Program-made: the position numbers and the translations under genes
The notes under the pieces: generated by a model
The model's database searches: none
Seen by the model: the letters and a program-made list of their open reading frames with translations, nothing else
Told to the model about the DNA's origin: nothing
Shown here: positions 52,882-61,351 of the stretch, piece by piece
Numbering within the stretch: the first letter of the stretch is position 1
How the letters are laid out: every line of letters begins with the position of its first letter
Origin: Cohnella silvisoli
GTDB taxonomy: Bacteria > Bacillota > Bacilli > Paenibacillales > Paenibacillaceae
Direction of reading: 5' to 3'
DNA length: 64,000 nucleotides
Assembly: GCF_021190915.1 (NCBI RefSeq)
Contig: NZ_JAIOAP010000017.1
Coordinates: forward strand, 62,001-126,000

Positions 52882-54063
52882 ATGGTTGAAAAATTAAACA
52901 AGAAGAATGTGGCCTTTCTGGGAACCTTTCTCCCCCGGGAATGCGGTCTAGCTACTTTTACTCAGGACTTGATTAATGAACTAGAACTGATAAGCGACTT
53001 CACTCCGCCTCGCGTCATCGCCGTTAACAACAATTCAACTTATGCCTATGGCAAAAAAGTGATGATGAACTTCAATCAGAATCACAGATGGGAATACATT
53101 AGGATTGCTTTGGAATTAAATCGTTCCAATGTTGATCTCCTTGTCATCCAACACGAATTCGGGATATATGGCGGCGAAAGCGGAGATTATCTGCTTGATC
53201 TTGCAGAGAGGTTGACCATTCCTTTTATCGTCGTCTTCCACACGGTTTTAACAGCTCCGACTCCTAAGCAATTTCAGATTGTCGCGCGTCTTGGCGAATT
53301 AAGCTGTCGCTCCATTACCATGGCACAAAGCACGGTTACGGATCTTCATACGATTTATGGAATTGCGACAAATAAAATCAGCATGATCCATCATGGAGTT
53401 CCAAGAGTCGATACCGAATCCAGGGAACGGCTTAAAGCTCGCTATGGGTATGCCGATCGTCAGATTGTTTCCACATTCGGCTTCTTAAGCCCGGGTAAAG
53501 GTATCGAATATGCCATCGAGGCCATGAGTGGAGTTAAAGCCAGTCATCCCGACGCTTTGTATATCGTTTGGGGCAAGACACATCCTGTGGTGAAACAGGA
53601 AATCGGTGAAATATACCGTCAGAAGTTAGTTGATCTAGTCTCCCGGCTAGAATTAGAAAATAACGTAGTATTTGTCGATAAGCTGTTAACGCAAGAAGAA
53701 GTTGTTCAATCTCTCGTTCTATCAGACATCTATTTGACTCCATATCTTGGCAAGGAACAAGCGGTTAGCGGTACGCTTGCCTACGGAATAGGTTATGGAA
53801 GAGTTATCATCTCTACCCCCTATCGTTATGCAACGGAAATGTTAGCGGATGGCCGAGGGCTGCTCGCCAACTTCCGCGATCCGAAGTCTTTGGAGACGAG
53901 TATTCTGGACATCATGGATCATCCTGACAAGAAGAAGCGCATGGAACAAAAGACTCTTGATCTCGGACGCACGATGATGTGGAACAAAATTGCCAAACAA
54001 TATGCCGCGCTCATTAGGGAATCAGTCAAATCCCAATTTGAGATTCAGGGGAGTGTGATTTAA
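52882..54063 (+). CDS. GT4-type glycosyltransferase
   Basis: A 393-residue GT-B enzyme. The acceptor-side domain begins VAFLGTFLPRECGLATFTQD, DLLVIQHEFGIYGGESG and FIVVFHTVLTAPTPKQF. The nucleotide-sugar domain has VSTFGFLSPGKGIEYAIEAM, VVFVDKLLTQEEVVQSLVLS and DIYLTPYLGKEQAVSGTLAY with the EQAVSGTL part at the place of the E-x7-E motif. The ATG at 52882 is preceded by AGGAGG at seven bases. The frame to 52849 is rejected. The stop overlaps the next gene (TAATG). The mannose-type donor is inferred from ManC downstream. Confidence 0.88.
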   Translation: MVEKLNKKNVAFLGTFLPRECGLATFTQDLINELELISDFTPPRVIAVNNNSTYAYGKKVMMNFNQNHRWEYIRIALELNRSNVDLLVIQHEFGIYGGESGDYLLDLAERLTIPFIVVFHTVLTAPTPKQFQIVARLGELSCRSITMAQSTVTDLHTIYGIATNKISMIHHGVPRVDTESRERLKARYGYADRQIVSTFGFLSPGKGIEYAIEAMSGVKASHPDALYIVWGKTHPVVKQEIGEIYRQKLVDLVSRLELENNVVFVDKLLTQEEVVQSLVLSDIYLTPYLGKEQAVSGTLAYGIGYGRVIISTPYRYATEMLADGRGLLANFRDPKSLETSILDIMDHPDKKKRMEQKTLDLGRTMMWNKIAKQYAALIRESVKSQFEIQGSVI

Positions 54064-55166
54064 TGGAGAAACTTAAAATAAAGCCATTGCAATCAGAATA
54101 TCTGCGTAGATTAACCGACGACACCGGTATTTTCCAACATACCAAATTCGGAATACCCGATCGCAGCAAAGGCTACACGACCGATGATAATGCACGGGCA
54201 TTGATTGCCGCTGTCATGCTGCACGGAAATAGCGAAGATGAGGGTTGGATTGATCTAATAACTACCTATTTATCCTTTGTCCATCATGCCCAGAATGAGG
54301 ATGGAAGCTTTCGGAACTTCATGGATTATAACCGCAATTTCATTGAAAACATTGGCTCGGAAGATTGTTTAGGTCGATGCGTATGGGCACTCGGATTCGC
54401 GCTTTCGGAGCCTGCCGTTCCCGATAACCTCCTTAATAGCTGCAGGTATATGATCAATCAAGCGCTTCCTCGCGTCGCTGAGTTGCGCTCTCCAAGAGCA
54501 ATGGCCTATGCAATTATAGGACTTAGTTATTTGCTCGAAACAAAAGACTCCCTATCCTATGCCTTTCCTTATCCTTATATAGAAAAAAGCGAAGAAGCTT
54601 TCAAGTTCCTGCCGCACAAACGAATACGAGAAATAGTCGAGGAAATGGCAGATCGTCTTCAATTGCAGTATGACCACTACGATAGATCGGATTGGCATTG
54701 GTTTGAGGACAGCATCACTTACGGTAACGCCATGCTGCCTTGGGCTCTGTTCAAAGCATCACGAATAAGCGGCAGAAAGGATTTGCGTTATACGGCCAAG
54801 TCGAGCCTTGATTTCCTTGCATCGCTAACCTTCACATCGGATGGTTATTTCAAACCCATCGGCAGCAACGGCTGGCTTGTCCGTGGCGAAGAGGCGGCAT
54901 TGCATGACGAACAGCCGATTGAGGCTTGCGAAATGCTTCTTGCTTTTCATGAAGCTTATGAAATTCTAGGAAGTCCCTCCTACTTTAATAAGGCTAGCCT
55001 TTGCTTGGACTGGTTTCATGGCCGCAATTCGAGCAAACAATCCATGATCGATCCGCAGACTGGCGGTTGCTATGACGGTATACATGCCGACGGATTGAAC
55101 CTTAATCAAGGCTCGGAGAACATCATCTCCTATTGCATCGCACATACGGTGATCCACCATGCATAA
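54063..55166 (+). CDS. Alpha/alpha-toroid glycosidase/epimerase-like protein
   Basis: A 367-residue cytosolic helical protein: SEYLRRLTDDTGIFQHTKFG, KGYTTDDNARALIAAVML, VHHAQNEDGSFRNFMDYNRN, SDWHWFEDSITYGNAMLPWA, GSNGWLVRGEEAALHDEQPI. The repeated helix pairs with acidic Asp/Glu and Trp at their ends suggest a six-hairpin fold. I know similar proteins next to GT4 enzymes and mannose-1-phosphate guanylyltransferases, but no activity. It overlaps both neighbours, so it is obligately co-translated. Synthesis or turnover of a mannose-containing glycan is inferred. Confidence 0.8.
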   Translation: MEKLKIKPLQSEYLRRLTDDTGIFQHTKFGIPDRSKGYTTDDNARALIAAVMLHGNSEDEGWIDLITTYLSFVHHAQNEDGSFRNFMDYNRNFIENIGSEDCLGRCVWALGFALSEPAVPDNLLNSCRYMINQALPRVAELRSPRAMAYAIIGLSYLLETKDSLSYAFPYPYIEKSEEAFKFLPHKRIREIVEEMADRLQLQYDHYDRSDWHWFEDSITYGNAMLPWALFKASRISGRKDLRYTAKSSLDFLASLTFTSDGYFKPIGSNGWLVRGEEAALHDEQPIEACEMLLAFHEAYEILGSPSYFNKASLCLDWFHGRNSSKQSMIDPQTGGCYDGIHADGLNLNQGSENIISYCIAHTVIHHA

Positions 55167-56238
55167 GTTCGTGACGATCTTAGCAGGTGGCGGCGGTACA
55201 AGGTTCTGGCCTTTATCCCGGCAAGAAATGCCCAAGCAATTATTAAACATAAGCGGTAACGATATTATGCTCAATGACACAATAGGCAGGTTTAACGGTG
55301 TAATTCCGCTGGAAAATACGATAGTCGTAACCAATTCATCGCAAGCCGTACAGTTGGAAAGCATTATGCACATTAGCGTACCCGCAAGCAACATTCTGGT
55401 TGAGCCCCTAGCGCGCAATACAGCGGCAAGCATCCTCTACGCGGCCTTATTCATTAACCAGAAATTCGGTGATTCCTTAATGGTTGTATCTCCTTCCGAC
55501 CATCATATTACGGATGAGACCAAGTATAAGAAGACGTTAACCGAGGCATGCTCCGTCGCTGAAGAAACGGATAAGATCGTAACGATCGGCATCAAACCGA
55601 CCTTTCCTTCAACCGGCTATGGCTACATCTCCCACTCAGGCGGCACGTATATGACCAAGCCTTGCAACGTTTATGAAGTAGTTGAATTCGTTGAGAAGCC
55701 GAGCTTCAATGTTGCGCAAGAATATTTGTCTTCGGGAAATTATTTATGGAACAGCGGAATCTTCATATGGAAAACATCGGTTATTATCGATAATTTCAAA
55801 CGTTATCTCCCTAGACTTTATAAAGCGATGCTGCCCCTCGTCGATGATAGCGATCGTGATCATCAGAAAGATATCATTCGTGAAATCTACCCTAATCTTC
55901 AAAGTACTTCTATCGACTACGGAATCTTGGAGCGCAGTGATGAAGTGGTCGTCATCCCCGGAGATTTCGGATGGAATGACATCGGAAGTTGGGATGCTCT
56001 TGGCGCAATCATTCCTCCGGATGAATTCGGCAATATTGTTAAAGCGAAGCATGTAGGTATCCAGACAAAGAACTCCATCATATATGGGGAAGAAAGACTC
56101 GTTACCACGATAGGCATTGACGGCTTAATCATAGCGGATACGAAAGACGCACTATTAATCTGCTCGAAGGATAGAGCCCAAGACGTGAAAGATATCGTTG
56201 TCCTGCTGAAAAAAAGCGGAATGCGGGAATATATATGA
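55159..56238 (+). CDS. manC: Mannose-1-phosphate guanylyltransferase
   Basis: A 359-residue nucleotidyltransferase. The signature TILAGGGGTRFWPLSRQEMP plus KQLL gives the GTP-binding loop. LVEPLARNTAASILYAAL, VVSPSDHHI, TGYGYI, VVEFVEKPSF and SGIFIWK follow, as do GDFGWNDIGSWDAL. It lacks the C-terminal isomerase domain of bifunctional ManC/AlgA, so it is the GT-A-only type. It makes GDP-mannose from mannose-1-phosphate. The start overlaps the toroid gene by eight bases. Confidence 0.93.
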   Translation: MHKFVTILAGGGGTRFWPLSRQEMPKQLLNISGNDIMLNDTIGRFNGVIPLENTIVVTNSSQAVQLESIMHISVPASNILVEPLARNTAASILYAALFINQKFGDSLMVVSPSDHHITDETKYKKTLTEACSVAEETDKIVTIGIKPTFPSTGYGYISHSGGTYMTKPCNVYEVVEFVEKPSFNVAQEYLSSGNYLWNSGIFIWKTSVIIDNFKRYLPRLYKAMLPLVDDSDRDHQKDIIREIYPNLQSTSIDYGILERSDEVVVIPGDFGWNDIGSWDALGAIIPPDEFGNIVKAKHVGIQTKNSIIYGEERLVTTIGIDGLIIADTKDALLICSKDRAQDVKDIVVLLKKSGMREYI

Positions 56239-56241
56239 CGT

Positions 56242-56997
56242 TCATTCAGTCCTTGGATCGCTGTCCATAATGAGATGTCCTTGCTCAAGTTCAATCTCAT
56301 AGAAGCCTGCCATATCCCGGGCCTGGAAATCGATCGTCTTGTTGCTGCCCATCACAATAATATTCCGGATGTCAATCTCATCCGTCGCCGGCAAAGAAAA
56401 AGCCATTATGTAAGCATACGTTTCTCTAAGCGTCGTATGAATGGCGTTGATTAGTCTGTCATTCTTTGGTTTTCCCATTAGATTCATGATTATAGCTCCC
56501 CTTGAGTCGAGCTTGTCCAAAGTCATTTCGAAAAACTCGAGTGATGTTAAATGAAGCGGAGTTCCCCTATTCGTGAAAGCATCCAAGATTATATAATGAA
56601 ATGCTTTAGATTGTTCCTTCCTAAGGATCTCGCGCCCATCGCCTACAACGACATTATCCTTGCGGTACCCAAAGAAACGCTTGCTTAACTCCACTACTCT
56701 CTCGTCGATTTCCGCTACTGTAAATCGCTTATCCGGGTAATGGTTGGCGATCGTCCCAATCCCGTGGCCAATGACAAACACGTTATCGAACGACGGATCG
56801 TTGAACTCCATTAAATGTATAATGGCTCTCTGATATTTAAGCACGATGCGCTTCGGATCCTTCAAGTCTATTGCACCTTGTATCGCATCATCTGCAAACT
56901 GCATGCAACGATATTTCCCCATCTCCCCATATAACTGGGCAGCATCGTAAACCATAATCTCATTAAACAAGCTGAGCTCCTTAGCTAGTTGATGCAA
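56242..56997 (-). CDS. Spermidine-synthase-like Rossmann protein
   Basis: A 251-residue protein with the SAM/dcSAM-binding core of the spermidine-synthase family: NVFVIGHGIGTIANHYPD, RFTVAEIDERVVELSKRFFG, VVVGDGREIL and FHYIILDAFTNRGTP. The canonical GGGxG is GHGIG and the gatekeeper Asp-Ala-Phe is present. The amine pocket is not obviously conserved, so polyamine synthesis is not certain. The start is a TTG with AAGGAG nine bases upstream. It is convergent with manC, with only three bases between, and no terminator is visible. Confidence 0.8.
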   Translation of the reverse strand: MHQLAKELSLFNEIMVYDAAQLYGEMGKYRCMQFADDAIQGAIDLKDPKRIVLKYQRAIIHLMEFNDPSFDNVFVIGHGIGTIANHYPDKRFTVAEIDERVVELSKRFFGYRKDNVVVGDGREILRKEQSKAFHYIILDAFTNRGTPLHLTSLEFFEMTLDKLDSRGAIIMNLMGKPKNDRLINAIHTTLRETYAYIMAFSLPATDEIDIRNIIVMGSNKTIDFQARDMAGFYEIELEQGHLIMDSDPRTE

Positions 56998-57099
56998 ATC
57001 ATCGATCTCCTTAGCCCATTTTAAATTGATTTGTAACCATTTGAGCCTAACACAATACTCTGTATAGACAAATGACTATTTTTAAGCGGAGGTTATGTT

Positions 57100-57504
57100 A
57101 TGGATCGTGGATTTTTTCCCGGCGGCGGTTTTGGTGGAGGGTTTGGCCGTCCCTTCTTTCGTCCGTTTCGCCATCCCTTTTTCCCTAACCGGTTTTTGTT
57201 CCCATTTTTCTTCTTTTCCCCGTTCTTCTTTCCCTTCTTCAGAGACGGTAAATCGGATGACATGTTATTCGCGCAGCACCAAGCTCAACATGGCGACACG
57301 TTAGCAGCGGTAGGCCACAGGTATAACATCCCTCACTCCATTCTGGAGGAGGCCAACCCGCACATTGCCAACCCGAATCAATTGAATGCCGGAGATATCG
57401 TATACGTACCTCGTATTTCTAATATGGTTTGCCAAAAAACGTATACGGAGATGCCGGTTTCCGCGCAGCAAAATCAGCCGATGTACCAGGGACAGCGGGC
57501 ATAA
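57100..57504 (+). CDS. LysM-domain protein with Gly/Phe-rich N-terminus
   Basis: A 134-residue protein. The first 50 residues are composed almost only of Gly, Phe, Pro and Arg (GGGFGGGFGRPFFRPF and FLFPFFFFSPFFFPFF). Residues 64-105 form one LysM domain: HGDTLAAVGHRYNIPHSILE followed by ANPNQLNAGDIVYVP. There is no normal signal peptide. Spore-coat proteins such as SafA combine LysM with low-complexity parts, and the gene lies next to spore genes, so a coat or cortex association is likely. GGAGG precedes the ATG by seven bases. Confidence 0.8.
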   Translation: MDRGFFPGGGFGGGFGRPFFRPFRHPFFPNRFLFPFFFFSPFFFPFFRDGKSDDMLFAQHQAQHGDTLAAVGHRYNIPHSILEEANPHIANPNQLNAGDIVYVPRISNMVCQKTYTEMPVSAQQNQPMYQGQRA

Positions 57505-57510
57505 GAAAAA

Positions 57511-57546
57511 TCGCCCTGCATACTGATTTGACAGCATGCAGGGCGA
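57511..57546. terminator. Terminator with ATCGCCCTGCA-type arms (second copy)
   Basis: TCGCCCTGCA and TGCAGGGCGA form a perfect 10-bp stem between convergent genes. The minus strand continues ATTTTTCTTATG. The arms are identical to those at 44669-44709, while the loop is unrelated. Confidence 0.85.
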
Positions 57547-57562
57547 TTGGTTCCCGAGGAAA

Positions 57563-58054
57563 CTATTTAGGGGTAGGGAATATCCGTTGAATCATTTCGC
57601 TGAATTCTTCAAAAAAACCGGAAACGGGTTTTCCTTCCCGAACTTTATTTACATAGCCATTGACGCGACTGATAAAATCCGGATTTGTTGAAACATAAAC
57701 GTTCTGGACATTCGGATCAACCGCTCTAACTTGCTGTGCAATCCGATTTTCTATTTCATGTGAAAGTTGTTGATTATTTACTAACATCGCTGCTACGTAT
57801 GCATTTCGTTTAGTCACCAATACGTTGGCTTGCCGGACTCCCTTTATCTGCGTTATTTTTGCAGCGGCTTTATCGGCCACCCGAATCCGATGATCAACGG
57901 TTTCTCGCGGATTTGTAATCTGTTGTTGACTTAGAGTTCCAGGATTATGGATGGTTTGTTGCCTCATTTGATTGCCTTGATAACTTTGATTGTTCGTACA
58001 TCCCGCAACTAATATACATAAGGTTGTTACCGTAAAAATAATTATTTTTTTCAA
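57563..58054 (-). CDS. YhcN/YlaJ-family sporulation lipoprotein
   Basis: A 163-residue protein with a lipoprotein signal (TTLCILVAGC). After a Gln/Asn-rich linker comes the YhcN/YlaJ domain: ADKAAAKITQIKGVRQANVL, VTKRNAYVAAMLVNN, IENRIAQQVRAVDPNVQNVY and VSTNPDF. These lipoproteins sit in the spore inner membrane. It is the last gene of the SpoVA-type operon, in line with the lipoprotein of spoVA2mob operons. Confidence 0.92.
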   Translation of the reverse strand: MKKIIIFTVTTLCILVAGCTNNQSYQGNQMRQQTIHNPGTLSQQQITNPRETVDHRIRVADKAAAKITQIKGVRQANVLVTKRNAYVAAMLVNNQQLSHEIENRIAQQVRAVDPNVQNVYVSTNPDFISRVNGYVNKVREGKPVSGFFEEFSEMIQRIFPTPK

Positions 58055-58109
58055 TTTCCTGTCACTCCTCGCAATGGGTTTGTCATTAGTTTCTCGATTT
58101 TTGAATGAT

Positions 58110-58460
58110 TTAACCCTTCGGCTTTACGACCAAAGCTGCAAGAAACGAGAAAATAATCGCGGCTGAAATTCCCGCGCTCGTTACCTTAAAGATCCCCGTG
58201 ATGACTCCAATCCATCCATCTTTTTTTAATTCTTCTAAGGCTCCATGGACGAGCGCATTGCCAAAGCTGGTAATAGGAACAGATGCCCCGGCGCCCGCGA
58301 ATTTGATAAACGGATCATAAAGGCCGACACCGTCCAATAGGGCACCTAACACCACCAGAAGCGTCATCGTATGAGCCGGAGTCAGCTTGAACACATCGAA
58401 ACAGATTTGTCCGAATATGCAAATCGCTCCTCCGATAATAAAAGCCCATAAAAAAATCAT
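58110..58460 (-). CDS. spoVAE: SpoVAE-type membrane protein
   Basis: A 116-residue protein with four membrane helices: FLWAFIIGGAICIFGQICFD, LTPAHTMTLLVVLGALLDGV, FAGAGASVPITSFGNALVHG and AAIIFSFLAALVVKPKG. It is related to SpoVAC and corresponds to the short SpoVAEb form. With SpoVAC it forms the channel for dipicolinic acid and calcium across the spore inner membrane. The start overlaps the SpoVAD stop by ATGA. Confidence 0.93.
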   Translation of the reverse strand: MIFLWAFIIGGAICIFGQICFDVFKLTPAHTMTLLVVLGALLDGVGLYDPFIKFAGAGASVPITSFGNALVHGALEELKKDGWIGVITGIFKVTSAGISAAIIFSFLAALVVKPKG

Positions 58461-59473
58461 CTTTTACCTCCGCTCTCAATGCATACGGCATGAGCGATAC
58501 AGGGAATGCTTTCGCCTTGCTGGAAGGAAAGGGGCGATAATAAAGCACCGGTCGCCACGACAAGAATCCGGTTCAATTCCCCTCTGCGCATTCGTTTCAA
58601 CAGATGTCCATAAGTAACGACGGCGGAGCATCCGCACCCGCTTGCGCCTGCTTGCACCGTCTGTTTTTCATAATCGTAAACCATCATGCCGCAGTCTTTA
58701 TATTCGGTTTGCTTGATCGGAAACTTATGCTTTTCAAACAGATCGCAGGCAATTTCGTACCCGACCTTAGATAGATCTCCGGTAACAATCAAGTCGTAGT
58801 AATCCGGTTCGATATGCAAGTCGCGGAAGTGAGCTTCGATCGTATCGACGGCAGCAGGGGCCATAGCCGCACCCATATTAAACGGATCCGTTAGTCCCAT
58901 ATCGACAACCCTGCCGATCGTAGCTGCGGTCACCGCCAATCCTTTGCCTTCATGAGAAATAACGGAAGCGCCGGCGCCCGTTACCGTAAATTGCGCCGTA
59001 GGCGGTTTTTGCGAACCGTATTCCGTAGGATATCGGAATTGTTTCTCTACGGAAGCGTTATGGCTGCAAGCACTAGCCAGTACATACTTGGCGGAACGGG
59101 AATTTACGATCATTGCCGCGATCGCCAGACTTTCCATGGAGGTAGAGCAGGCCCCGAACACTCCGAGATAGGGAATGGCTAATGTTCGCGCGGCAAAGCT
59201 GCTGCTAATGATTTGATTCATCAGATCACCGCCAACAAAGAAATTAACCTGTTCTTTGGTCAATCCCGCATTCTCGATAGCAAGCTTAGCGGCTTCCTCC
59301 AATAATACCTTCTCCGCTTTTTCCCAGCTTTCCTGGCCTAACATTAAATCCCCGTGGATAATGTCATAATCGTTCGCCAGCGGGCCTTGCCCTTCGAACG
59401 GACCGACAACGGTAGCGGCAGCTTGTATGATCGGACGATTTTCAAATTTCCAGCTTTGGTGTCCTATGAGCAT
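58457..59473 (-). CDS. spoVAD: SpoVAD, thiolase-like spore protein
   Basis: A 338-residue protein of the thiolase/ketoacyl-synthase III fold: AATVVGPFEGQGPLANDYDI, LAIENAGLTKEQVNFFVGGD, YLGVFGACSTSMESLAIAAM (Cys in the thiolase position), and DCGMMVYDYEKQTVQAGASG. SpoVAD binds dipicolinic acid and is required for its uptake into the forespore. It lies two bases after SpoVAC. Confidence 0.95.
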   Translation of the reverse strand: MLIGHQSWKFENRPIIQAAATVVGPFEGQGPLANDYDIIHGDLMLGQESWEKAEKVLLEEAAKLAIENAGLTKEQVNFFVGGDLMNQIISSSFAARTLAIPYLGVFGACSTSMESLAIAAMIVNSRSAKYVLASACSHNASVEKQFRYPTEYGSQKPPTAQFTVTGAGASVISHEGKGLAVTAATIGRVVDMGLTDPFNMGAAMAPAAVDTIEAHFRDLHIEPDYYDLIVTGDLSKVGYEIACDLFEKHKFPIKQTEYKDCGMMVYDYEKQTVQAGASGCGCSAVVTYGHLLKRMRRGELNRILVVATGALLSPLSFQQGESIPCIAHAVCIESGGKR

Positions 59474-59475
59474 GA

Positions 59476-59961
59476 TTAGTGCCCTCCTACTGCATTAGGA
59501 TTGAACAGGAGATGAACAACGCCGACAATAAATGCGGCAACCGTTCCGAAAACAATGACTGGACCGGCAATCTCGAACATTTTCCCGCCAACGCCCAGAA
59601 CAAGTCCCTCGCTGCGGTGTTCGATAGCCGATGAAGCCATTGAATTGGCAAACCCTGTCACGGGAACGGCAGAACCGGCACCTGCCCATTGACTGATTTT
59701 ATCGTATACGCCCAAACTGGTTAAAATGACGGAGAGCAGAATCAATACGGCAATCGTAGGATTAGCCGCCTTTTTCTCGTCAAATCCGCCCCAATGTACA
59801 AACATTTCCTGTATCGCTTGTCCAAATAGACAAATCGTACCGCCGGAAATAAACGCGCGAATGCAATTCTTGAACACAGGCCTTGCCGGTTCTCTTTTGT
59901 TAGCGAATTCTTGGTACTCCTGTTGAACGGGTGTTAAGTTCTTTTTCTTGTTATTCGCCAC
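59476..59961 (-). CDS. spoVAC: SpoVAC membrane protein
   Basis: A 161-residue protein: a basic cytoplasmic start (NNKKKNLTPVQQEYQEFANK), then RAFISGGTICLFGQAIQEMF, PTIAVLILLSVILTSLGVYD, QWAGAGSAVPVTGFANSMAS and FGTVAAFIVGVVHLLFN. SpoVAC is a mechanosensitive channel component for dipicolinic acid. The GTG start follows AAGGAG. It is the second gene of the operon. Confidence 0.95.
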   Translation of the reverse strand: MANNKKKNLTPVQQEYQEFANKREPARPVFKNCIRAFISGGTICLFGQAIQEMFVHWGGFDEKKAANPTIAVLILLSVILTSLGVYDKISQWAGAGSAVPVTGFANSMASSAIEHRSEGLVLGVGGKMFEIAGPVIVFGTVAAFIVGVVHLLFNPNAVGGH

Positions 59962-59973
59962 AAGAACTCTCCT

Positions 59974-60834
59974 TCATCGATGAAGTACGGGTTTCAAATC
60001 CGCAACGATTTCACTCATTTGATTCGCGCATCGTTCGTACATCTCTATTGCTTTTTTATTTTTCGTGGTTAGCCCGAACAACATAAGATCGGCTTCGCAC
60101 TGCTTTAAAGTCGCGAATAACGCCGCCTTCTTCTGAGGCAATGGCACTTTGATTTCGTCGTCAAATAAATCCACGCTTAATTGACCGTACGAATCGACTT
60201 GTCCAAGATAGACATTTTCGATTGCCGCACCCAATTTTTCTAATTCCGTATTCAGCCATTCTCGGCTTAACCCGATAGTGGCGAGCGGTTCGTCCATAAT
60301 TTTTCCGTCCATGATAACCATTTGCGGCTCTTGCTCGGGTGCGACTTTGATTCCGAGGTGTTTAGGGGTTAGCGGTTGATTTTCCCGAGTTAACAACACG
60401 TTAATGTCTCCGCTTGGCTCCATGATCGCAAATTCTACGTCAGCCAATTTAAATGCATTTTTTTTCCTCAATTGCTCCATCAGCTCATCGGAAGTGAGTC
60501 TTTCTTTTTTTAAATTATCTTCCAGAACTTTCCCGTCTTTAATTAAGATTCTTCCTTTGCTGTCAATGAAATCCCTTGCTTTTTTACTTTTTATTTGCAT
60601 GAATGCCATTCCCAACGAAACAAGTGCCCAAACGAATACGGCAACCAAACCGATGTACCATTTCCTGTCCGTATCCAAAGAAATGTAGCCGATAATGTTA
60701 CCGATCGCAATTCCCGTGATGTATTCAAACATAGACATCTGCGATACTTGTCTTTTCCCTAAAACCTTCGTAAAAATGAATAATGCGCCAACCGCAATAA
60801 AGGTTCGATAAGAAATTTCATACCATTCGGGCAC
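59974..60834 (-). CDS. DUF421 (YetF-like) membrane protein with fused DUF1657 domain
   Basis: A 286-residue protein, with the GTG at 60834 chosen because GAGGAGG lies seven bases before it. Three N-terminal helices (TFIAVGALFIFTKVLGKRQV, FEYITGIAIGNIIGYIS, GLVAVFVWALVSLGMAFM) and the DUF421 block SKKARDFIDSKGRILIKDGK, EQLRKKNAFKLADVEFAIME mark a YetF-type protein. The last 60 residues (KKAALFATLKQCEADLMLFG, TTKNKKAIEMYERCANQMSE) align with the free DUF1657 protein encoded divergently at 61031. It heads the SpoVA-type operon. Confidence 0.9.
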   Translation of the reverse strand: MPEWYEISYRTFIAVGALFIFTKVLGKRQVSQMSMFEYITGIAIGNIIGYISLDTDRKWYIGLVAVFVWALVSLGMAFMQIKSKKARDFIDSKGRILIKDGKVLEDNLKKERLTSDELMEQLRKKNAFKLADVEFAIMEPSGDINVLLTRENQPLTPKHLGIKVAPEQEPQMVIMDGKIMDEPLATIGLSREWLNTELEKLGAAIENVYLGQVDSYGQLSVDLFDDEIKVPLPQKKAALFATLKQCEADLMLFGLTTKNKKAIEMYERCANQMSEIVADLKPVLHR

Positions 60835-61030
60835 GCAAGATCCTCCTCTAATCATCTTGGCTGTTACGTTATAAATTGTTTGTCGAATTCGCCAATATTA
60901 TGAAACGCAGCGCAAGGAACATTTATCCAATCTTGGAATAAAGAATGGGTTCAGTGCGCTCATAATAAACGGTTGCCAGTTCGATAATAACGTCGTTGTA
61001 AATAGGAAGATCATTGGAGGAGGTGATATC

Positions 61031-61237
61031 GTGACAGTAGCATCGCAAGTAAAAACATGTGTAGCTTCGTTAAAAAGCGCTCAAGCAAGTCTTGAGCAAT
61101 TTGCTTTGGAAACTCAAAATCAAGAAGCAAAAACCCTTTTTACGAATGCGGCCAGCCAAACCGATCAAATATTGCAGCAATTGGAAACCCGCGTACAACA
61201 ATTAGAAAACGAAGAACCTCAATATAAAGGTTTCTAA
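61031..61237 (+). CDS. DUF1657 protein
   Basis: A 68-residue helical protein: KTCVASLKSAQASLEQFALE and TLFTNAASQTDQILQQLETR. It is soluble, spore-associated in other Bacillales, and present in spoVA2mob operons. Here it is divergent from the DUF421-DUF1657 fusion. GGAGGAGG precedes the GTG start by seven bases. A CATAATA at 60961 is a fair match to a sigma-G -10, but the -35 spacing is poor. Confidence 0.9.
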   Translation: MTVASQVKTCVASLKSAQASLEQFALETQNQEAKTLFTNAASQTDQILQQLETRVQQLENEEPQYKGF

Positions 61238-61255
61238 TACGTATAGTTCTTCTAT

Positions 61256-61292
61256 TGCAAAAGACGTTCCGAATTTCGGAACGTCTTTTGCA
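61256..61292 (+). terminator. Terminator of the DUF1657 gene
   Basis: A 17-bp perfect stem (AAAAGACGTTCCGA and its complement) with a three-base loop, 18 bases after the stop. It is nearly symmetrical, so it also shields the convergent small minus-strand gene. Confidence 0.9.
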
Positions 61293-61351
61293 GTTAATAT
61301 AGTAGATATTATCCTTGATGGCGCTTGATAAAGCGTTCCGCGTCATACTGA

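Noticed and set aside
60935..60967. Sigma-G promoter for the DUF1657 gene (GGAATA and CATAATA)
   Set aside because: The spacing is 20 bases instead of about 17-18, so it is too weak to list as a feature.
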